A stretch of 11,166 nt of DNA from an uncultured Bacilli bacterium (GTDB lineage: Bacteria > Bacillota_I > Bacilli_A > RF39 > UBA660), in the NCBI GenBank assembly GCA_947628725.1, contig CANRAQ010000035.1, positions 1 to 11,166 on the forward strand, in the 5' to 3' direction. How positions within the stretch are numbered: position 1 is the first letter of the stretch; each line of letters starts with the position of its first letter. The translations under genes were made by a program, and so were the position numbers. Shown one piece after another: positions 6,639-11,166 of the stretch. The notes below the pieces were generated by a model. It was not told where the DNA came from. It searched no databases and saw nothing but the letters and a program-made list of their open reading frames with translations.

Positions 6639-7679
6639 ATGTTAGGTAGAAATATAAAAAAGTATAGATTATTATCGGGATTTTCAATGAGAGAAATGGC
6701 TGGACAGTTAGGAGTTTCTCATCAAACAATAAAAAAATATGAAGATGATACTATGATACCTAATTCTGAAAGATTAATAGAAATAGCAAAACTATTAAAA
6801 GTGAAAATATCAGATTTAGTTAATGATTATACAGTACCAACTTTAAAATATAATAATTTTAGAAAAAATTCATCACTTAGTAAAAGAAAAGAAGAAGGAC
6901 TTCAAATGTTAATTGCAGATGAAATAGCAAAATATTTAGAAATATTAAATTTTGCTGATGAAATTTATACTTTCGATAGTAAGAAATGGAACTTTGATGT
7001 GGACAATATATATTCATTAGAAAGTATTGCTACAAAAGTTAGAAAATTATTAGGAGTTTCTGACGAGTGCGCATTAGATAACCTAACTGATAAACTTGAA
7101 GATAATAATTTCTTAATATTAGAAATAGACTTTGAAGAAAAATTTGATGGTTTTTGTGAATATGTTGATAATTTAGCGTTCATAATTCTTTCTTCTAAAG
7201 GTTATGAGAGAAATAGATTCACTTTAGCGCATGAATTAGGCCATTTAATTTTAAATTTTAAAGAAAAATTAGATGAGAAAGAAATAGAAAAATATTGTGA
7301 TATATTTGCATCTTGCTTGTTAATGCCAGAAAAAGCTATGAAAAGGGAGTTAGAAGTCGGTCAAAGAAAATTGTTAAGTAATGTATCATTAAATGAAATA
7401 TTGTTATTAGCAAAAGAATATCAAGTTTCATTAAATGCAGTAATAATGAGATTACATTATTTAGGAATAATTGATGAGAATAAAAAGAGAAATTTATTTA
7501 TATTATTATCAAAATATGGATTAAGAACTAAACAATTAAAATTTATTAAAGAGCATCCAACAAGAAAAAATAAGATTACTTTTAGACTAGAAGCTGAAAA
7601 TATTATTAGTAAAGATGAAGCAATTAAGTATTTAGGGGTAACAACCGATGAATACTTTAAATCAGATTTTAGTAATTGA
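6639..7679 (+). CDS. XRE-family HTH regulator fused to ImmA/IrrE (M78-type) metallopeptidase
   Basis: This 346-aa protein joins a DNA-binding and a protease domain. Residues 1-62 are an XRE helix-turn-helix (NIKKYRLLSGFSMREMAGQL, then GVSHQTIKKYEDDTMIPNSE). Residues about 115-280 are the ImmA/IrrE domain: HELGH at 198-202 gives two zinc-binding His and the catalytic Glu. EKYCDIFASCLLMP at 217-230 matches the family's second motif, with E217 the likely third ligand. The last 65 residues are charged. Such fusions (Xre-COG2856) are known as regulators or antitoxins in mobile elements and toxin-antitoxin loci; ImmA cleaves the ImmR repressor in ICEBs1 and IrrE cleaves DdrO. Here both activities may act on the protein itself or on its partner. 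An in-frame GTG at 6630 lies inside the AGGTGA ribosome binding site, so ATG 6639 is the start. The gene overlaps the PIN gene by 32 bases, which suggests a coupled operon. Confidence 0.88.
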   Translation: MLGRNIKKYRLLSGFSMREMAGQLGVSHQTIKKYEDDTMIPNSERLIEIAKLLKVKISDLVNDYTVPTLKYNNFRKNSSLSKRKEEGLQMLIADEIAKYLEILNFADEIYTFDSKKWNFDVDNIYSLESIATKVRKLLGVSDECALDNLTDKLEDNNFLILEIDFEEKFDGFCEYVDNLAFIILSSKGYERNRFTLAHELGHLILNFKEKLDEKEIEKYCDIFASCLLMPEKAMKRELEVGQRKLLSNVSLNEILLLAKEYQVSLNAVIMRLHYLGIIDENKKRNLFILLSKYGLRTKQLKFIKEHPTRKNKITFRLEAENIISKDEAIKYLGVTTDEYFKSDFSN

Positions 7680-8145
7680 TGTAAATGTAATAATACACTT
7701 GGAAAAAGTAGGACTTCTAGATGAATTAATAAATGATAAAAATATACGCATTGTTGATTTAGTACTTTATCAAGAGTATGAATTTAAAAGAAATTTAGCA
7801 TCAGAAAAAGTTGAAAAAATAAAGCAAGTTCACTTAAATGAGAAGCAAATGTTTGAAGCACATAGTTTATACCAAAGTAATCCTAGAAATAGTGTTTTTG
7901 ATTATTATAGTTATATTGCAGCACGTGATAATAATTATGGGTTATTAACAGGTGATTGGAAATTAAAAAAGAAAGTTAATGATATTAATACGCATGGAGC
8001 AATTTGTTATGTTCAAAAATTAAATGAAAAAGGTATTATTGATAATGAAAGATTAAAAAATATATATGAAACTTGGCTAAATGATCCAACTGTATTTATT
8101 GGGTCAGACATATTAAGTGAATTAATTATTGAACTAAGTGATTAA
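7648..8145 (+). CDS. PIN-like domain nuclease, probable toxin partner of the XRE-ImmA protein
   Basis: This 165-aa protein carries a PIN-type RNase signature. D11 follows the first strand (ILVIDVNVIIHL), E43 is in LYQEYEF, D85 in SVFDYYSYIAA, and D103 in LLTGDWKLKKK. These four acids are in the order and spacing expected for metal-dependent PIN ribonucleases, so I predict an active enzyme. The last 45 residues are a helical tail (NERLKNIYETWLNDPTVFIG). PIN proteins next to HTH or Xre-COG2856 genes are commonly toxins that cut RNA. ATG 7648 lies inside the end of the upstream gene, in another frame, with AGGGG (7634-7638) 9 bases before it. The 32-base overlap implies coupled translation and co-regulation from the promoter at 6586. 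I cannot assign a PIN subfamily from sequence alone, and toxicity is inference. Confidence 0.78.
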   Translation: MNTLNQILVIDVNVIIHLEKVGLLDELINDKNIRIVDLVLYQEYEFKRNLASEKVEKIKQVHLNEKQMFEAHSLYQSNPRNSVFDYYSYIAARDNNYGLLTGDWKLKKKVNDINTHGAICYVQKLNEKGIIDNERLKNIYETWLNDPTVFIGSDILSELIIELSD

Positions 8146-8166
8146 AAGTGTAGTATCGATGATAAG

Positions 8167-8220
8167 TTAAATTTGCTGATTAGGTAGTCACTATATAACT
8201 ATATAGTGAATCAAATTTAA
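8167..8220. repeat. Nested perfect palindromes between the PIN and HipA-like genes
   Basis: The inner palindrome spans 8188-8209: arms TCACTATATA and TATATAGTGA around AC. The outer arms TTAAATTTG (8167-8175) and CAAATTTAA (8212-8220) are also a perfect inverted pair. Together they could fold into a cruciform or a long two-part hairpin. There is no T-run after it, so it is not a standard terminator, although it may stop or stabilise the PIN mRNA. It lies about 45 bases upstream of the next promoter and could instead be a dimer-binding operator. Confidence 0.6.
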
Positions 8221-8264
8221 TAGGTAAAAACTAACTGGATAAAGTTCATTTATACTATTAAGTA

Positions 8265-8273
8265 TGATATAAT
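8265..8273 (+). promoter_or_regulatory. Extended -10 promoter for the HipA-like kinase gene
   Basis: TGA-TATAAT is a perfect extended -10. A weak TTCATT (8245-8250) lies 17 bases upstream of the hexamer. A short inverted pair, ATACT (8252-8256) and AGTAT (8261-8265), sits in the spacer and touches the -10, a position suited to a repressor. The start codon at 8307 is 33 bases downstream. Confidence 0.5.
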
Positions 8274-8306
8274 AATATAAATATATTTAAAAGCGTGGTG
8301 ACATAT

Positions 8307-9500
8307 ATGAAGTGTATACTTATGAATAAAAATGTAGAAGTATTGATTGCTGAATATAATGAAACTTCAAAGTTCTTCGACCAAATATATGAAGTTAAAA
8401 ATATTAATTATGCTCCATATATTTTAAAAAGTTATTATATAGAAAGTGATATTAATAATACTCCTTTTAGAACTAACTTAAGTGAATGGTTTAAAGGTAG
8501 AGGTATACCATCATGGAGAGATAAATTAGATTTATTATTGCATAGACTTAATATAACTGCGCCTTATGAACTTTTGGATAAAGCTTTTGGCTTGTCTTTA
8601 TCAGATCAATACTGGTTAAAACCTTATGATAGTAATATTTTATATGATGATATTAATTTTTTTGATAATGATTTTGATTATGCTGAATTTATGGAGGCGT
8701 CTTTATCAACTAATAGTATAACAATAACAAAAGAAGAATCTTTGAAAACTCCCAATAATACTACAGATGGTATGCTTAAGAAAGCTTGGATTATTAAAAA
8801 TGGGACAAGGTATTTATTAAAAAGTGGTTATAAAAATGAAACTTTACAACCATTCAATGAGGTGTTAGCTAGTGAAATATGTAAGAGGTTAGGTTTTAAT
8901 CATGTAGAATATACAATAGATACATATAAGGATATAGTAGTATCTAAATGTCCTTGTTTTATAACTAAAGATACAGAATTTATTACTTGTTATCAAATTA
9001 GGAATGATATGAAAAGACACGATAATTTAGAAGATTATGAAGAATATATTAAAAAATTAGAAGATAATAATATAGATGATGTTCGTGAAAAAGTAGAAAA
9101 TATGTTTATTTTAGATTATATAATTATGAATGAAGATAGGCACTTAAATAATTTTGGAATTATAAGAGATGTTAATACTTTAAAATGGTTAGATGTTGCT
9201 CCAATATTTGATAATGGTCAAAGTTTAAATATTGAATATTATGATGAAGAGGAAGTACATATTTCAGGTAATGGAAGAATATTTTATGAAGTAAAACCTT
9301 TCGATGAAATAATAAAAGTTGTAAAAGACTTAAATAGGATAGATATAAGTAAATTAGATGGCATAGTAGAATGGTTTGATAATTTGTTACATAAGTATCA
9401 AAATTTAACTAAAATGAGTGATGGAAGAATTAATAGGTTGTGTATTTTGTTAAATAGGCAAATAAATAAACTAAAAGAATTAATTTTAAACGATAATTAG
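8307..9500 (+). CDS. HipA-like serine/threonine kinase, no HipB partner
   Basis: This 397-aa protein has a HipA-type kinase core. Residues 267-283 (FILDYIIMNEDRHLNNFG) hold the catalytic N-x-D277-R-H-x-x-N loop, and APIFDNGQSL (298-307) holds metal-binding D302. K172 in RYLLKSG is the likely ATP lysine. NTTDGMLKKAW (151-161) resembles the nucleotide loop region and has Thr residues where HipA has its autophosphorylated Ser. The N-terminal stretch, with GRGIPSWRDKL (64-74) and LGLSLSDQYW-like AFGLSLSDQYWLKP (93-106) followed by INFFDNDF (116-123), is what I recall from a clostridial family annotated as HipA-domain proteins. HipA kinases phosphorylate translation factors such as GltX and cause dormancy; the target here is unknown. 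GTG 8295 lies against the GGTGA site (8297-8301), so ATG 8307 is the start. No HipB gene adjoins it. A terminator is absent before the next gene, 57 bases on. Confidence 0.82.
   Translation: MKCILMNKNVEVLIAEYNETSKFFDQIYEVKNINYAPYILKSYYIESDINNTPFRTNLSEWFKGRGIPSWRDKLDLLLHRLNITAPYELLDKAFGLSLSDQYWLKPYDSNILYDDINFFDNDFDYAEFMEASLSTNSITITKEESLKTPNNTTDGMLKKAWIIKNGTRYLLKSGYKNETLQPFNEVLASEICKRLGFNHVEYTIDTYKDIVVSKCPCFITKDTEFITCYQIRNDMKRHDNLEDYEEYIKKLEDNNIDDVREKVENMFILDYIIMNEDRHLNNFGIIRDVNTLKWLDVAPIFDNGQSLNIEYYDEEEVHISGNGRIFYEVKPFDEIIKVVKDLNRIDISKLDGIVEWFDNLLHKYQNLTKMSDGRINRLCILLNRQINKLKELILNDN
9478..9495 (+). repeat. 18-base direct repeat, copy 1
   Basis: AATTAATTTTAAACGATA lies at the very end of the HipA-like gene, where it encodes most of the C-terminal ELILND. 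An exact second copy is at 10989-11006, so the two flank the 463-aa gene. The sequence is AT-rich, so chance cannot be ruled out. Confidence 0.5.
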
Positions 9501-9557
9501 ATGATACATATTAAATAGTAATAAAAAGAAAATAGTGAATTAAAATAGGAGTAAAAT

Positions 9558-10949
9558 ATGAAGTATGAAAAATATTTAATAAAAAAGGGTAAATTAGATT
9601 TATTATCTTCATTAAAAGCTTTAGACAAAGAGTTGCTTAATGAAAAGTTTAAAGAATTTGGCGTTAATAATGTATATGAATTAAAAGATTATATTTTGAA
9701 TGATTTTGAGTTTTGTTTAGATTTATCTAAAGATGATGATTTTACTAAAATGTATTTTGAAAGGTTAATGAATCATGAAAACTCTGAATGGATGTCTGCA
9801 TATGGGGAAGATGTAGAATCACTTTTAGTTTTTATTTATAATAATGGTAATTATTATTCTTATTACATACCGACTGAAATAAAACAAATAATTAATAAAT
9901 TATTAGGTTACATTACTCCAGAAGCAAAATTTAATTTAGAAAGTGCTGCAAATACACCGATAATTAAAGATTTAAATGGATTGCTTGAAACTTTAACAGT
10001 TAGTGATTTAAAAAATATAGGTAATTTTTTGAATGTCAATAGGTTAAGTCATAAAACTAAAAAAGAGCTTGTTAAAATTGTTTATAATTCTCTTGTAGAT
10101 AAAGATAAATTAACTGATTTAATTGAAAGATTTATAGATAAAGAATTTGATTTATTAAAAGATCTAATTAAAAACAAAGGTACTATTCAAGATAATAATA
10201 TAAGTATGGAAATATATCATTTCTTATATATAACGGGTTTAGTTTTTATATTTAGAAGAGAAAATAAATTTTATATTTCTATGACTGATGATGTTTATAA
10301 TGTTGTTAAAAATATTGATTTTGATAAAATACAAAAAATAGTAGATGAAAATACAAAAGTGTACAATTTAGTTAAAGCAATGATTGAATTATATGGGGTA
10401 GTTTCATCTAGCAGTTTAAATTATTATTATAGTCTATATTATGGAGATGTTAATGAACTAGATGCTCCTAATAATGCATTATTATTTTGTGATAGAGTTG
10501 ATGATATAGGTATAATTCACATGGAACATAATATTTATTTTGTTCATAAAATTTTACTATATCAAGATTTAAAACAAATATTGGATGAAGTTATTTCAAG
10601 ACAAAAAAGCATAAAAAGAAAACCAATTAAATTAGAAGAGTTACTTAAATATTCTAATTATAATTATTATGAGCAAACTGAGGCTAAAAATAAATTTAAA
10701 AAATACTTAAAGAAGAAAAATATACCATCAGATATTATTGAAGTTATTATAAAAATAATTTCTGATATGTATAGATTAGGCAATGAATATGTTGGTGCTA
10801 CAATTGAAATGCTTCAAGATTATGGAGTAGAGATTACAGAAAAGAATTTGCAAGAGATATTAAATTATTTGATGGAAATATATAATAATTCTAGAATATG
10901 GGTAAATAATGGGTGGACACCTATAGAGATGAGAAAAGAGTATAAGTAG
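9558..10949 (+). CDS. 463-aa protein with SAP/Rho-N-like segment, unknown function
   Basis: I do not recognise a characterised family for the whole protein. Residues 141-180 (GLLETLTVSDLKNIGNFLNV, then LSHKTKKELVKIVYNSL) fit the SAP or Rho N-terminal helix-extended-loop-helix pattern: a T-x-x-DLK helix, a loop with K/S, then KKELV-x-x-I. Such folds bind nucleic acid. Two later stretches, about 200-250 (KNKGTI...HFLYITGLVFIFRR...ISMTDDVYNVV) and 270-330, resemble each other loosely and could be winged-helix-like units. The C-terminus, IYNNSRIWVNNGWTPIEMRKEY, resembles the N-x-R-x-W-x-N-x-G-x-TP-x-E motif that I recall just before the SEC-C zinc motif of some Firmicutes proteins; here the protein ends without a SEC-C motif. 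There is no signal peptide or membrane helix. ATG 9558 has AGGAG (9547-9551) 6 bases upstream. It is probably co-transcribed with the HipA-like gene 57 bases before it. Confidence 0.75.
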   Translation: MKYEKYLIKKGKLDLLSSLKALDKELLNEKFKEFGVNNVYELKDYILNDFEFCLDLSKDDDFTKMYFERLMNHENSEWMSAYGEDVESLLVFIYNNGNYYSYYIPTEIKQIINKLLGYITPEAKFNLESAANTPIIKDLNGLLETLTVSDLKNIGNFLNVNRLSHKTKKELVKIVYNSLVDKDKLTDLIERFIDKEFDLLKDLIKNKGTIQDNNISMEIYHFLYITGLVFIFRRENKFYISMTDDVYNVVKNIDFDKIQKIVDENTKVYNLVKAMIELYGVVSSSSLNYYYSLYYGDVNELDAPNNALLFCDRVDDIGIIHMEHNIYFVHKILLYQDLKQILDEVISRQKSIKRKPIKLEELLKYSNYNYYEQTEAKNKFKKYLKKKNIPSDIIEVIIKIISDMYRLGNEYVGATIEMLQDYGVEITEKNLQEILNYLMEIYNNSRIWVNNGWTPIEMRKEYK

Positions 10950-10988
10950 GAATAGATATAAAAGTTAATATAATAGATGCTTTAGAAT

Positions 10989-11006
10989 AATTAATTTTAA
11001 ACGATA
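10989..11006 (+). repeat. 18-base direct repeat, copy 2
   Basis: This is an exact copy of the 18 bases at 9478-9495, sitting in the intergenic gap after the 463-aa gene. Around it, LILND is still readable in one frame but is preceded by a stop codon, as if it were the leftover 3' end of a HipA-like gene. The rest of the 10950-11035 gap shows no gene. Confidence 0.5.
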
Positions 11007-11035
11007 TATTAAATATCAAATTTTACTATTAAATT

Positions 11036-11091
11036 AAAAAATGCAAGAATTTGAAAAATTTTCAAAAAATGCTTGCATTTTTTTTTTTTTT
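11036..11091 (+). terminator. Strong rho-independent terminator closing the accessory block
   Basis: Outer arms AAAAAATGCAAG (11036-11047) and CTTGCATTTTTT (11072-11083) pair perfectly. Inside them TTTGAA and TTCAAA form a second stem. A run of 14 T (11078-11091) follows. It is the strongest terminator in the window. The A-run on the left arm could let it work in both directions. Confidence 0.88.
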
Positions 11092-11118
11092 GGATATTAT
11101 AATAGTAATAATGATAGG
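11084..11118 (+). repeat. Right copy of the block-end repeat, overlapping a -10 box
   Basis: A T-tract, G, GATATTATAATA (11093-11104) and GATAGG (11113-11118) match the order at 6444-6475. TATAAT at 11098-11103 is a probable -10 for the gene at 11131. TTGCAT (11073-11078), inside the terminator stem, is a possible -35, but the spacing of 19 bases is long. Confidence 0.4.
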
Positions 11119-11130
11119 AGTAGAGATTAT

Positions 11131-11166
11131 ATGAATAAAAAAAGCATTTACATTAATAGAACTTTT
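11131..11166 (+). CDS. Start of a further gene, cut by the window edge
   Basis: ATG at 11131 opens a frame of 12 codons (MNKKSIYINRTF) to the right edge. AGGAG at 11116-11120 lies 10 bases upstream, slightly far but acceptable, and TATAAT at 11098-11103 gives a promoter. It follows the strong terminator, so it is a separate transcription unit. Too little is present to suggest a product. Confidence 0.5.
   Translation, partial: MNKKSIYINRTF

Noticed and set aside
6965..7183. Minus-strand open frame inside the XRE-ImmA gene
   Set aside because: It is antisense to the metallopeptidase region and has no start signals.
8188..8209. Inner palindrome as a standard rho-independent terminator
   Set aside because: It is almost all A/T and is followed by AT and CAAATTTAA, not a T-run, unlike the four clear terminators in the window.
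6451..11091. The accessory block as a complete prophage or integrative element
   Set aside because: No integrase, relaxase, replication or structural gene is present and there is no tRNA attachment site. XRE-ImmA alone is not enough.

Overview
The window is very AT-rich, with Clostridium-type codon use (AGA, ATA and TTA dominate), strong AGGAGG-like ribosome binding sites and extended -10 promoters of the TGnTATAAT type. Its left half is ordinary metabolic and redox genes typical of anaerobic Firmicutes. I read it as chromosomal DNA of a low-GC clostridium. The species cannot be named from the sequence alone. I see no tRNA, rRNA, CRISPR array, insertion sequence or integrase.

Left half (1-6450). 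A truncated membrane-protein gene runs off the left edge on the minus strand. Divergent from it is a 195-aa protein of unknown function with a coiled-coil N-terminus and Cys/His pairs that could bind zinc. Next is a FAD oxidoreductase fused to a C-terminal Rieske [2Fe-2S] domain. It converges on a trxA-trxB pair (thioredoxin, thioredoxin reductase) on the minus strand, and the two transcription units share one bidirectional terminator that contains both stop codons. Divergent from trxAB is a complete phosphoketolase gene (xfp) with a near-consensus promoter and its own terminator. These genes concern thiol and flavin redox balance and the making of acetyl phosphate from sugar phosphates.

Right half (6451-11091). 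This is an accessory block, all on the plus strand and with no recognisable housekeeping gene. First comes an XRE helix-turn-helix/ImmA-IrrE metallopeptidase fusion, which overlaps by 32 bases a PIN-like nuclease gene that keeps all four expected acidic residues. The layout is that of a toxin-antitoxin or stress-switch pair. An inverted repeat brackets the promoter and could be the operator. After a nested palindrome comes a HipA-like kinase with no HipB partner, followed by a 463-aa protein with a SAP/Rho-N-like segment and a C-terminal motif that I recall from SEC-C proteins. A strong terminator closes the block, and a new gene begins at 11131.

The sequence just after the xfp terminator (6444-6475) resembles the sequence just before the last gene (11084-11118). 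An 18-base direct repeat also flanks the 463-aa gene. Both suggest the block, or parts of it, was inserted. The combination of HTH-protease, PIN nuclease, orphan HipA-like kinase and SAP-like protein is the best candidate here for an undescribed defence or persistence system, but that joint role is inference from gene order.

Several starts were moved inward because the upstream GTG or TTG codon lies within or against the ribosome binding site: trxA to 3916, trxB to 3612, the XRE-ImmA gene to 6639 and the HipA-like gene to 8307.
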